The notes beneath the pieces are model-generated. The model was given only the letters and a program-made list of their open reading frames with translations, did no database searches and was not told where the DNA came from. A stretch of 47,162 nt of DNA from Candidatus Nanopelagicales bacterium (GTDB taxonomy: Bacteria > Actinomycetota > Actinomycetes > S36-B12 > UBA5976), in assembly GCA_021742025.1 (NCBI GenBank), contig JAIOWT010000001.1, positions 1 through 47,162 on the forward strand, given 5' to 3'. The position numbers were made by a program, and so were the translations under genes. Shown here one piece after another: positions 1-7,222 of the stretch. Each line of letters opens with the position of its first letter. Within the stretch, counting starts at the first letter, position 1.

Positions 1-270
1 CAACCTGTTGCAACCTACCTGCAGGCGTGTGACGGGCAGTCACCTGCTACTTGGTCTTGCTCCGAGTGGGGTTTACCTAGCTACCTATGTCGCCATAAGT
101 ACTGGTGAGCTCTTACCTCACCGTTTCACCCTTACCTATTGCTAGGCGGTTTACTTTCTGTTGCACTTTCCCGTGGGTCGCCCCAGGTGGACGTTATCCA
201 CCACTCTTGCCCTATGGAGTCCGGACTTTCCTCGAACATTGCTGCCCGCGATCATCCGACCGACTCGTCT
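1..270 (-). ncRNA. rnpB: RNase P RNA (class A), 3' end cut off by window edge
   Basis: Catalytic RNA of ribonuclease P, which trims the 5' leaders of tRNA precursors. Read on the minus strand, the sequence has the conserved GAGGAAAGTCC block (223-233), an ACAGAAA block, and the canonical GGTGAAACGGTG / GGTAAGAGCTCACCAG segment around 100-130. These occur in the order and spacing of bacterial type A RNase P RNA. The 5' boundary is estimated at about 265-275. The 3' portion lies beyond position 1, so P1 and P4 cannot be closed here. Short reading frames across this stretch are incidental. Confidence 0.93.
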
Positions 271-315
271 GCTCTAAGGATAGATCGATTTCAGTCCAAT
301 GAAAACTGCGATTAC

Positions 316-2787
316 TTAAGCCTTAAGACGCAGGTTCTCAGGGTCGTAGAACGGAACATCGCTGATAGTTGCCGGTGTTAGGACTCCAGCGCAATCAACT
401 ATGAAGTTCGAGTCAGCAGGGACATCGGCTGGAATATTTCCAAGTCCGCAGGCTCCCCCAATGGTGTGTCCATACGAACCTGAAGTTACGTGACCAATGA
501 TTTTGCCATCAAGCAAGATTGATTCATCGTGAACAAATAGTGGTTCTGGGTTATCAAGTTTGATAAACACTTGGCGACGATCTGGATTTTGCTTTCCTTC
601 AATGGCGCTTCGACCAACGAAGTCACCATTCTTTAGGTTGACTGCAAAAGCTAGCGAGACTTGATACGGATCATCGATTGGGCCAATGTCGTGCCCAAGG
701 TGACGATAACCCTTTTCAACACGCAAACTGTCTAGCGCGTGATAGCCCGCTCGGCGTAGTCCAAGGCCTTCGCCGGCTTCAATTACCGAATCGTAAATTG
801 ATGTTGCCATGTCGGCTGTTGGATAAAGTTCGTAACCAAGTTCGCCGACGAAACTTACGCGCAGGCAAAGCGCTGAACCATTGCCAACTTCAATTTCGCG
901 AGCCGTTCCCCACGGTTGGTTTTCAGTCGAGAAATCAGCCGGGCTAATGCGCGATAACAACTCTCGCGAGTTAGGTCCCATGATTCCGATCGTTGCCAAA
1001 CCTGCGCTGGCATCAAAGGTGGCAGTCGCATGACCGCGAGCGGCTCGACGCAACATTGCCAAGGTTTTGGTTTGGGCTGCTGTTGGAGTGACAACTAAGA
1101 ATCGATCCTCTGCAAGCCTGGTGATTGTGCCGTCTAGTTCGATGCCACCACCCTTGTTTAGCATGAGGGTGTAAACAACTCGGCCAATCTTTACGTCCAT
1201 GTTGGATGTGGTTACTGACTGTATTACTTTGATTGCATCAGGTCCGGCAACTTCAACCTTGGTGAATGTTGAAAGATCAAAGACTGCCACTGCTTCTCGA
1301 GCTGCCTTATGTTCAGCTGCTGAATGTTCGAACCAATTCTGGCGCTGGTAGCTGTATTCGTATTCGCGCTTTGTGCCAGCTGGTGCAAACCAATTCGCGC
1401 GCTCATAACCAACTAGTTCGCCAAATACTGCTCCTGCTACATCGACTCGATCGTGCAATGGTGAGCGACGAATATTGCGTGCGGTGTAAGGCTGCAAGAA
1501 CGGCCAGTGCATCGCATATAGACGGCCAAGTCCTTCCTTAGTGCGTTCATGCATATAAGGGCGGTTTGCTTGGTACTTCGAGAACCGCTGAACATCTACA
1601 GCCGAAACATCGGTGGTTGGTGTTCCAGCAACAATCCATTCAGCTAATGCTCGGCCTGCGCCTGGTGCATAGATGATTCCTTGACTGTTAAAGCCGGCAG
1701 CGATCCATAAACCATCAACTTCAGCAGTTTCTCCTAGGCAAAAACTTGCATCAGGAGTAAACGACTCTGGGGCATTTAGGAAGCGTGAGTAGTTTGCAGT
1801 CTTTAGCGCTGGGATTCGATCTTCGGCAAAACCCTTGATTGCAGCAAAGTGCTCCCAGTCCGGATCAAACTCACCAAAAGCAAAGTCTTTAGCCAAAGTG
1901 CGGGAATCAACTGGAATGCCGTCAGGTTCGAACGCACCCACTACTAGCGAGCCGTTGTGACCTCGTACATATAAGTAGCCATCCAAGTCGCGAAGTACAG
2001 GAAGCGGAACATCTGCGCCTTCGATCGGATCAGTAGTTACGTGCACATGCGCTGCTGGGTAAAGCGGAACCATCGCGCCACACTTTTCCGCCAACTCGCG
2101 TGTCCATAGTCCTGCTGCCAAAACTAAGTTTTCACATTCAACGATTCCTTGATCGGTTTCTACTGCAGTTATGCGACCATTTACTTTTTGAACTCCAGTG
2201 ACGGTCACACCTTCGCGAATTGTTACGCCGCGAGTGTGAGCGCCTTTGGCAAACGCCATTGCTGCTCGACCTGGATTAACGTGGCCATCTTCTGCGTGAT
2301 GCATTCCGCCTAATAGGCCATCCGATGTTGCAAGCGGATGAAGTTTGGCAACTTGTTCAGGCGTTACTAATTCACTGGAAATTCCGTTGTGACTTGCAAC
2401 CATGTGGCTATAACGCAATTCATCTAACCGACCTGGAGTTCTAGCAAGCGATAGCGAACCATTTTGTTTTAGCGAAACGTTGATTCCAGTTTCTTTTTCA
2501 ATCGCACGGTAGGCATCGATTCCGTAATAAGAAAGTTTGGTCATGGCATGAGTTGCGCGAGAGCGAACAACTAAACCTGCTGCGTGCCAGCTTGTGCCTG
2601 AAGCAACGGATGCTCGCTCGATTAGCAGCACATCTTTGTGTCCTAGTTCAGCTAAGTGGTAAGCGATGCTGCTACCAATAACACCGGCGCCAACTACAAC
2701 AGTCTGGGCCCGAGCTGGAAGCGCGCGAGTTTTAGCTTTGTCATCAAACTCAGTTGCAGAGAGGTCTTTTTCCAGCAAATTATCCAC
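316..2787 (-). CDS. FAD-dependent dimethylglycine/sarcosine dehydrogenase-like protein with C-terminal GcvT domain
   Basis: An 823-residue two-part enzyme. The N-terminal half is a DAO-type FAD oxidoreductase with a dinucleotide-binding VVVGAGVIGSS motif (about residues 30-40). A SWHAAGL segment follows, whose His68 matches the covalent-flavin histidine of dimethylglycine dehydrogenases. The C-terminal half (about 420-823) is an aminomethyltransferase (GcvT/folate-binding) domain, for example the AVFDLSTFTKVEVAGPDA and YELYPTADM stretches. Family members demethylate dimethylglycine, sarcosine or related N-methylated amino acids and pass the one-carbon unit to tetrahydrofolate; the exact substrate cannot be read here. 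The start is GTG with AAGGA about 11 bases upstream. A paralogue with the same architecture sits at 21211-23631. Both look intact. It is probably cytoplasmic, as no signal peptide is seen. Confidence 0.85.
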   Translation of the reverse strand: MDNLLEKDLSATEFDDKAKTRALPARAQTVVVGAGVIGSSIAYHLAELGHKDVLLIERASVASGTSWHAAGLVVRSRATHAMTKLSYYGIDAYRAIEKETGINVSLKQNGSLSLARTPGRLDELRYSHMVASHNGISSELVTPEQVAKLHPLATSDGLLGGMHHAEDGHVNPGRAAMAFAKGAHTRGVTIREGVTVTGVQKVNGRITAVETDQGIVECENLVLAAGLWTRELAEKCGAMVPLYPAAHVHVTTDPIEGADVPLPVLRDLDGYLYVRGHNGSLVVGAFEPDGIPVDSRTLAKDFAFGEFDPDWEHFAAIKGFAEDRIPALKTANYSRFLNAPESFTPDASFCLGETAEVDGLWIAAGFNSQGIIYAPGAGRALAEWIVAGTPTTDVSAVDVQRFSKYQANRPYMHERTKEGLGRLYAMHWPFLQPYTARNIRRSPLHDRVDVAGAVFGELVGYERANWFAPAGTKREYEYSYQRQNWFEHSAAEHKAAREAVAVFDLSTFTKVEVAGPDAIKVIQSVTTSNMDVKIGRVVYTLMLNKGGGIELDGTITRLAEDRFLVVTPTAAQTKTLAMLRRAARGHATATFDASAGLATIGIMGPNSRELLSRISPADFSTENQPWGTAREIEVGNGSALCLRVSFVGELGYELYPTADMATSIYDSVIEAGEGLGLRRAGYHALDSLRVEKGYRHLGHDIGPIDDPYQVSLAFAVNLKNGDFVGRSAIEGKQNPDRRQVFIKLDNPEPLFVHDESILLDGKIIGHVTSGSYGHTIGGACGLGNIPADVPADSNFIVDCAGVLTPATISDVPFYDPENLRLKA

Positions 2788-3125
2788 GGCAGAAGAATCC
2801 TTTAAATTGAAGTGCTAGGCACAACTTTATTGGAGTTCTCGAATCGGTAGTTGCCGAACCCAAGATGACTTGAATCACGCCAAGATGCGAACTTTTCAAG
2901 AATTGAGAAAATAACGGAGAAGACCCCGCAATAAGTATGAGTTACTGCGGGGTCTCAATTCGCTAGAAATTGCCTTTGCCCTGCGGTGACGCTTTTACCT
3001 AACATCGATGATGCTTCGTAATGATCCAACCGGGGAGACATTTTCTAACTGCTCTATTCCTACGCCTCTGAAAAGGTCGTGGCAAGGGGTTTTTAGAAAA
3101 TATCTAAAATTGATAACTAGATGGC
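2788..3125. other. Intergenic region between yaaA and the FAD-GcvT gene
   Basis: This 338-base stretch holds no convincing gene. It contains one strong hairpin (2921-2955, listed separately). On the minus strand, ahead of the hairpin, lies a GC-richer segment (about 2965-3050) that looks as if it could fold. It would be the 3' UTR of yaaA or the 5' leader of the dehydrogenase gene. I do not recognise a known riboswitch consensus (glycine, SAM, TPP and cobalamin were considered). Confidence 0.5.
2921..2955 (-). terminator. Strong hairpin, probable intrinsic terminator (or attenuator)
   Basis: AGACCCCGCA (2921-2930) pairs perfectly with TGCGGGGTCT (2946-2955) around a 15-base loop. On the minus strand the stem is followed by a moderately T-rich run (TTCTCCGTTATTTTC). 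It would end transcription coming from yaaA before the downstream dehydrogenase gene, or attenuate that gene's leader. Confidence 0.6.
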
Positions 3126-3911
3126 TTACAAAACCTCAACAATTACATCCAGTCCCCATGGGGCACCAGCCTTACTTGGCTTAATAATCTTTACGTCTAG
3201 CGCCACTTTGCCTGCCAGAGCAGCCAGTTGCTCAACACTAGTTACGGACTTGGTTGATTGAGCTAATGCCCTAACTAACCGACCTTTAGTTGCCTTGTTT
3301 GAATGACTCACAACTTTTGGCGCACCTTTAGGCATCTTCTGCATAATTCGCGGAACCACAACTTGATCGGCAATGGATTTATCAGTCGGTCCGAGCTTTA
3401 CATAGTTACCCGAACGCAGATCTATTACAAACTCATCTTGTTCGGAAATGATCGACGTTATTGAGTCACTCCAAAACTTAGTCAGCGAACCAATCTTTGG
3501 AACCACTGTGTCCCCTGAAAGTCGATACGCCGGAATTCGATCCGTGACATTGATCAGCCCAAATAAGGCAGAGACTACAAAGTTTTCTGATTCAAACTTG
3601 GATTTAGCTTTGGCACTCAGTGAATCAATTTCGATGGCGTCGTAAAGCACCCCGGTATAGACCGACCACGCAGGACCAGTTCCAGCCGTTAATAATCTTT
3701 GATCGCGTTCAATTTCAAAATCTTGTTTAGCGCTGATGGCAAGTGCAGTGCGAGCTTTGGCTGCTGGGCCATTTGCCATTGCAACAACGGCTGTAACTAA
3801 CTCTTGTCGTTGTTTGGTTAACTCTGGAAACGAAAGTTTTTTGAAATCTAACTTTTGTTTTCCTGTTGCATCAGTTTTGCCCTCTGATGGCGGTAGCAAA
3901 ATCATGGTCAT
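3126..3911 (-). CDS. yaaA: YaaA/DUF328 family peroxide-stress protein
   Basis: 261 residues. It is recognised by the N-terminal ILLPPSEGK signature of the YaaA (DUF328, UPF0246) family, by the SGLYGLI-like segment (VVSALFGLINVTDRIPAYRL, about residues 138-157), and by the conserved C-terminal SHSNKATKGRLVRAL stretch. Members are cytosolic DNA-binding proteins linked in E. coli to limiting iron-driven damage during peroxide stress; that role is family knowledge only. Two in-frame ATGs lie two codons apart (MTM), and either could be used. The gene follows the RNase HI gene by 9 bases and probably shares its operon. Confidence 0.85.
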   Translation of the reverse strand: MTMILLPPSEGKTDATGKQKLDFKKLSFPELTKQRQELVTAVVAMANGPAAKARTALAISAKQDFEIERDQRLLTAGTGPAWSVYTGVLYDAIEIDSLSAKAKSKFESENFVVSALFGLINVTDRIPAYRLSGDTVVPKIGSLTKFWSDSITSIISEQDEFVIDLRSGNYVKLGPTDKSIADQVVVPRIMQKMPKGAPKVVSHSNKATKGRLVRALAQSTKSVTSVEQLAALAGKVALDVKIIKPSKAGAPWGLDVIVEVL

Positions 3912-3920
3912 CGATGATCG

Positions 3921-4358
3921 CTAAGGACGCGAGATGATTCCGGAGCCACCCGCAAGGTGGGTGTCGAGTGCTTCATTGGCTAGAGCATCAGCATGCTTAT
4001 TGTCTTCGCGCGGAATCCAGGTATAGGTGACGTTTCCATAGGGCAGAATTTCTCGAGCTTCGAGCGCAAGTTTTTGCATGTCTGGGCTTTTGATCTTCCA
4101 GCGCCCAGACATTTGTTCCACGACCAATTTGCTATCCATTCGAACTTCAACCAAAGCTTCTGGATCGATTTCCGCAATCGCAGTCAGCCCGGCCACTAGT
4201 CCGCTGTATTCCGCAACATTGTTAGTTGCATGACCTAGAACAGCGGCGCGCTCGGCAACCACTTCCCCAGTGTTGGCATTACGAATCACGGTTCCATACG
4301 AAGCATGACCAGGATTTCCTCTTGAGGCTCCGTCGGCTTCCATCACAAAGTGAGTCAC
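3921..4358 (-). CDS. Ribonuclease HI family protein
   Basis: 145 residues from a GTG that overlaps the stop of the upstream zinc-ribbon gene (GTGA). This start was chosen over a longer upstream frame because it gives translational coupling and a normal RNase H N-terminus. The fold's acidic residues are visible: Asp9 in EADGASRGNPG, Glu50 in NNVAEYSGL, Asp75 in VRMDSKLVVEQMSG and Asp124 in NKHADALAN. RNase HI cleaves the RNA strand of RNA-DNA hybrids. In many actinobacteria this domain is fused to a C-terminal phosphatase (CobC-like); here the domain stands alone. Coupling to the zinc-ribbon gene is the usual actinobacterial arrangement. Confidence 0.88.
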   Translation of the reverse strand: MTHFVMEADGASRGNPGHASYGTVIRNANTGEVVAERAAVLGHATNNVAEYSGLVAGLTAIAEIDPEALVEVRMDSKLVVEQMSGRWKIKSPDMQKLALEAREILPYGNVTYTWIPREDNKHADALANEALDTHLAGGSGIISRP

Positions 4359-5104
4359 AAACCAGACTCCGCAGTGCGAACCAAAATCCTTCGGCATTGA
4401 TCGCAGCGTGCAATAGCATCGGCTGGCATATTTCGAATCTGATCAATTTCTTGCGCGTCAATTGTGATGTGGCAGCCCTGGCAAGAGCCTCGATGAATTA
4501 GTGCAGCACCAACGCCACCTTGATCTGCCCGAATTTTGTCATAAAGCGCAATTAAATCTGCTGGTAAACCATTTGCGATTTCAGTTCGCTGACTCGTGAG
4601 TGAATTTACTTCAAAATCAATGTCAGCAAACAAGTCGTCTCGAGTCTGGGCAAGAGTTGAAAGCTTTTCGGTGGTTTCAATTTCATTGGCAAGCAAGTCA
4701 GTTACTGCTTGCTGAGCATTTTCATATGCCTGCATGATTTCAAGTTCAATGTCTTCGAGCTCGGCCTGACGCTTGGCCAAGGTTCCAATCTCGTGCTGCA
4801 AACTCTCAAGTTCTTTAGCCGCAGATACCGCACCGGAATCGAGTCGCTCTTGGTCTCGACGTGACCTTGCAACAACTTGTTCAACGTCAGATTCGGCCTT
4901 TAGTTGATTTAGCTTTAAATCTGACGCTTCAGTTTGCGCCGCAACTAAACGCATCTTTATTGAACCCAGTTCAACTTCTAAATCTTGGGCCGCAGAAATT
5001 TCAGGCAATCCCCCTCGCTTGTGCGCCAGCTGAAGGAGTTTGGTGTCAAGGCCCTGCAAGTCCAGCAATGCTTGTTGCTGGTCAGGGCTTGCAGTAACGG
5101 CCAT
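4355..5104 (-). CDS. Coiled-coil protein with C-terminal C4 zinc ribbon (DUF164 type)
   Basis: 249 residues. About residues 10-180 are a long, Leu/Glu/Ala-rich, heptad-like coiled coil. The end carries two CxxC pairs, CQGC and CDQC, about 25 residues apart (about 208-235), forming a zinc ribbon. This is the CT398/DUF164 architecture, often described as a nucleic-acid-binding or chaperone-like protein; no reaction is assigned. The gene sits immediately upstream of RNase HI with a 4-base overlap, so a shared role in RNA-DNA hybrid metabolism is a context inference. Confidence 0.85.
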   Translation of the reverse strand: MAVTASPDQQQALLDLQGLDTKLLQLAHKRGGLPEISAAQDLEVELGSIKMRLVAAQTEASDLKLNQLKAESDVEQVVARSRRDQERLDSGAVSAAKELESLQHEIGTLAKRQAELEDIELEIMQAYENAQQAVTDLLANEIETTEKLSTLAQTRDDLFADIDFEVNSLTSQRTEIANGLPADLIALYDKIRADQGGVGAALIHRGSCQGCHITIDAQEIDQIRNMPADAIARCDQCRRILVRTAESGL

Positions 5105-5179
5105 TTTTGCTCCCAGATTTGTTTAGTTATTCAACTAACACAGCCAGACTACCTCTAATCAGGAACGAGTCGAGAAAGG

Positions 5180-5596
5180 TCAGGCAGCTAGGTCCCAGCG
5201 TTCGTGTCTGATGTTTAACGTGGAAGCCAACAATTCAAAATCTGAATCATTGTGGACAATTACAATTTCCTCGTTGGTCAAGGCAAGTACTGCGATCATG
5301 CAATCTACGACACTTTTAACGGTCTTACCCTCCCAAGAAAGTTGCCTTCGTATTTCGCCTGCGGTTCTAAAGTCATGCAGGGTATCAAATTCCAATGAGG
5401 CGAAACGGTCTATGAATTCGTTTATCGCTAGGACTTCGTGTTTCCGAGCCCCCGCAAGTAACTCCATGGCTACGGGTTCGCACATAACTATCGAACTACC
5501 TTTTTTCGTAAGAGAACTCATGCGCTCACGAGTAACCGCATCACCCCTAAGAACGTTTACCCAAACGCTCGTATCAACGAGATACCTAGTTACCAC
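5180..5596 (-). CDS. vapC: PIN-domain ribonuclease toxin, VapC family
   Basis: 138 residues with a PIN-domain fold. Acidic residues expected to bind Mg2+ are in place: Asp8 (YLVDTSVWV), Glu45 (AMELLAGAR), Asp98 (VVDCMIAVLA) and Asp117/Asp119 (VHNDSDF). VapC toxins cut specific RNAs, often tRNAs, and are neutralised by the cognate VapB. The GTG start overlaps the stop of the upstream antitoxin by 7 bases, the usual coupling. It appears intact. The RNA target cannot be read from the sequence. Confidence 0.9.
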   Translation of the reverse strand: MVTRYLVDTSVWVNVLRGDAVTRERMSSLTKKGSSIVMCEPVAMELLAGARKHEVLAINEFIDRFASLEFDTLHDFRTAGEIRRQLSWEGKTVKSVVDCMIAVLALTNEEIVIVHNDSDFELLASTLNIRHERWDLAA

Positions 5597-5799
5597 TTTG
5601 GAACCTCATCTGTGAAGATGCCGTCTTCTGGTCCATCCCAGCCAATACCGAAAATGCTGTCGATCAACTTCATTTGGTCCGTCTCTTCAACCAATCGACG
5701 TAGGGCCATTTCGACTGCACTCTTTTTGGTTGGCAAGTTAAATCGATTCATCACAATTTCCACCAGCTCGTCATCGAGATCTATGTTGGTTCGAGTCAT
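5590..5799 (-). CDS. vapB: VapB-type antitoxin
   Basis: 69 residues if translation starts at the ATG of MTRTNIDLDDELV, the usual N-terminus of this antitoxin class. An ATG two codons and a GTG five codons upstream are alternatives. The N-terminal part (TNIDLDDELVEIVMNRF) looks like a ribbon-helix-helix DNA-binding segment. The acidic, Trp-containing C-terminus (GWDGPEDGIFTDEVPKW) is typical of the toxin-wrapping tail. It should repress its own promoter with VapC; a small palindrome overlaps the start region. No strong Shine-Dalgarno sequence is visible. Confidence 0.85.
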   Translation of the reverse strand: MTRTNIDLDDELVEIVMNRFNLPTKKSAVEMALRRLVEETDQMKLIDSIFGIGWDGPEDGIFTDEVPKW

Positions 5800-5810
5800 A
5801 CACATAGCAT

Positions 5811-5821
5811 ACACCTAGTGT
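5811..5821. promoter_or_regulatory. Candidate VapBC autoregulatory operator
   Basis: ACAC-CTA-GTGT is an inverted repeat just upstream of the vapB start. Ribbon-helix-helix VapB proteins generally bind short palindromes in their own promoter, so this is the natural candidate. The assignment rests on position and symmetry only. Confidence 0.4.
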
Positions 5822-5844
5822 GTGTAAATCTGGTCTAGGCATAA

Positions 5845-5868
5845 AAATACCCCCTTGCGGGGGTATTT
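5845..5868 (-). terminator. Intrinsic terminator behind tRNA-Val
   Basis: AAATACCCCC (5845-5854) and GGGGGTATTT (5859-5868) form a perfect 10-bp stem with a 4-base loop. On the minus strand the stem runs into TTTTTAT, a U-tract, so it ends the tRNA transcript before the vapB promoter. The symmetrical A/T flanks could also make it work on the plus strand. Confidence 0.85.
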
Positions 5869-5877
5869 CCATTGCAG

Positions 5878-5951
5878 TGGGCGCTAAGGGACTCGAACCC
5901 CTGACCCTCTCGGTGTAAACGAGATGCTCTAGCCAACTGAGCTAAGCGCCC
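5878..5951 (-). tRNA. tRNA-Val (anticodon UAC)
   Basis: The minus strand reads as a complete 74-base cloverleaf. The acceptor stem GGGCGCT pairs with AGCGCCC, the D-arm is AGCTCAGTTGGCTAGAGC, and the anticodon stem TCTCG/CGAGA holds the loop TTTACAC with anticodon TAC. The T-arm is GGTTCGAGTCC. The CCA end is not encoded. An intrinsic terminator follows about 10 bases downstream. Confidence 0.97.
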
Positions 5952-6043
5952 TACGTGCTTCCCTACCTTATCTAAGGTTTGGAAAAGTTAGAAATCGAAT
6001 GTGGGCTTTGGCAATGACCCGAGACCTGTGGGTGGAAATGAAA

Positions 6044-6088
6044 AAGACCACAGCCGGTGAGTCTCGGGTCTGCACCGGCCGTGGCCTT
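6044..6088 (-). terminator. Terminator of the peroxiredoxin gene
   Basis: A long imperfect inverted repeat joins 6044-6059 (AAGACCACAGCCGGTG) and 6073-6088 (CACCGGCCGTGGCCTT). On the minus strand it ends in CTTTTTCATTT. It lies downstream of the peroxiredoxin gene and ahead of tRNA-Val. Confidence 0.75.
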
Positions 6089-6141
6089 CCAATTTCACAC
6101 CTAGTTGGAAGTGTCCGCATCTTTTAGCGAACCTTCCGAAT

Positions 6142-6600
6142 TTAAAGGGCTGCTAGTGCCTGCTTGTACTCATCGGTATTGCGGGCATCGCCTGGACCAT
6201 TAACTACTGACCAGCGCAGGATGCCTGCCTTGTCGATCACAAAGGTACCGCGCATTGAAAAGCCTCTTGGCTCAAAGAATGAACCGTAAGCCTTGGAAAC
6301 TTCGCCGTGTGGCCAGAAGTCAGACAGCAGCGGGTAATCCAATTTTTCTTGTTCTGCAAAAACTTTAAGTGATGCGGAGGTATCGCAAGAGATGCCCAAA
6401 ACCTGAACATCATCGCTGACAAAGGCTGGACTCTGATCACGAATTTCGCAAAGCTCGCCCGTGCAAATTCCGGTGAAAGCCATTGGATAGAAAACAAGAA
6501 CTACGTTTTGCTTGCCACGGAAATCAGAAAGTTTTACATCTTCACCAAACTGATTTTGCAGCGTGAAATCTGGAGCTTCTTGACCAACTTCTAACGACAT
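6142..6600 (-). CDS. ahpE: Thiol peroxidase, AhpE/BCP-type peroxiredoxin
   Basis: 152 residues. It reduces hydroperoxides with a cysteine thiol in the cytosol. The peroxidatic Cys46 lies in the [11 protein letters not shown] motif, and the [16 protein letters not shown] and [10 protein letters not shown] stretches closely resemble mycobacterial AhpE. Unlike the one-cysteine M. tuberculosis AhpE, a second Cys (Cys51) lies five residues on, as in BCP-type enzymes, so an intramolecular disulfide is possible. Its position next to DUF3052 and aceE matches the mycobacterial ahpE-Rv2239c-aceE order. A hairpin terminator follows. Confidence 0.88.
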   Translation of the reverse strand: MSLEVGQEAPDFTLQNQFGEDVKLSDFRGKQNVVLVFYPMAFTGICTGELCEIRDQSPAFVSDDVQVLGISCDTSASLKVFAEQEKLDYPLLSDFWPHGEVSKAYGSFFEPRGFSMRGTFVIDKAGILRWSVVNGPGDARNTDEYKQALAAL

Positions 6601-6649
6601 GATTTTCTCATTTCTTTGTTTTGGATATTAGATTTGTAAATCGAAATTA

Positions 6650-7069
6650 TTAACGGCGTGATTTTGGCGCGACTAACCGAGTGCCCTGCCATTCCGGGGC
6701 AGCATTTATGTGACTAGTTGCTTGCAACCCTGAAGTTGGCGCAGCATCTGCGATGTCTTCTGGTTCAACGTGTCCAGCTCGACCTGGCTTTGGCGTCATA
6801 AGCCAGATAACTCCACTGTCGGCAAGCGGACCAAGAGCATCCACCAATGCATCCACTAAGTCGCCGTCATCATCGCGCCACCACAATAGAACTGCATCTA
6901 CAACATCGTCATAGGTTTCATCAACCAACTCGGCAACTGATGCAATCGCATCTGAAACCATCTGATCGCAATCGGCATCGAATCCAAGCTCTTGGACTAC
7001 GAGTCCTTCGCCTAACCCAAACTTGCCAGCCAGCCCTGCTAGGGCGCTTTCTTGTGAACTCACAGTCAT
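6650..7069 (-). CDS. DUF3052 family protein
   Basis: 139 residues from the ATG of MTVSSQESALAGLAGKFG. A longer frame upstream is less likely because GGGTGG precedes this ATG. The family is small, acidic and almost restricted to actinobacteria; its function is not established. Visible features are a central acidic block (WWRDDDGDLVDALVDALGPL) and a Pro/Gly-rich middle (TPKPGRAGHVEPEDI). It is divergent from aceE and shares the 7070-7222 promoter region. The placement matches Rv2239c next to aceE in Mycobacterium, so a link to pyruvate dehydrogenase or fatty-acid supply is a context inference. Confidence 0.82.
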   Translation of the reverse strand: MTVSSQESALAGLAGKFGLGEGLVVQELGFDADCDQMVSDAIASVAELVDETYDDVVDAVLLWWRDDDGDLVDALVDALGPLADSGVIWLMTPKPGRAGHVEPEDIADAAPTSGLQATSHINAAPEWQGTRLVAPKSRR

Positions 7070-7222
7070 AGTCCACCCGAGGAATGACCAAAAGGCAACT
7101 GCAATCACCGAATTGCCAGAAATTCATTAATTGTTTGCACGGACTCGGCCAACGCAACATCCAAGGCATCAGACACAATAGGAGGTGAAATAGCCAAACC
7201 ACTCGAAGGCAGGTAAGTAACC

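Noticed and set aside
105..381. Open frames of 65 and 80 codons on the plus strand at the left edge.
   Set aside because: They lie opposite the RNase P RNA, whose conserved blocks explain the sequence; the frames have no recognisable protein features.
2788..3125. Glycine or SAM riboswitch ahead of the dehydrogenase gene.
   Set aside because: I could not match the conserved core sequences of these riboswitch classes by eye.
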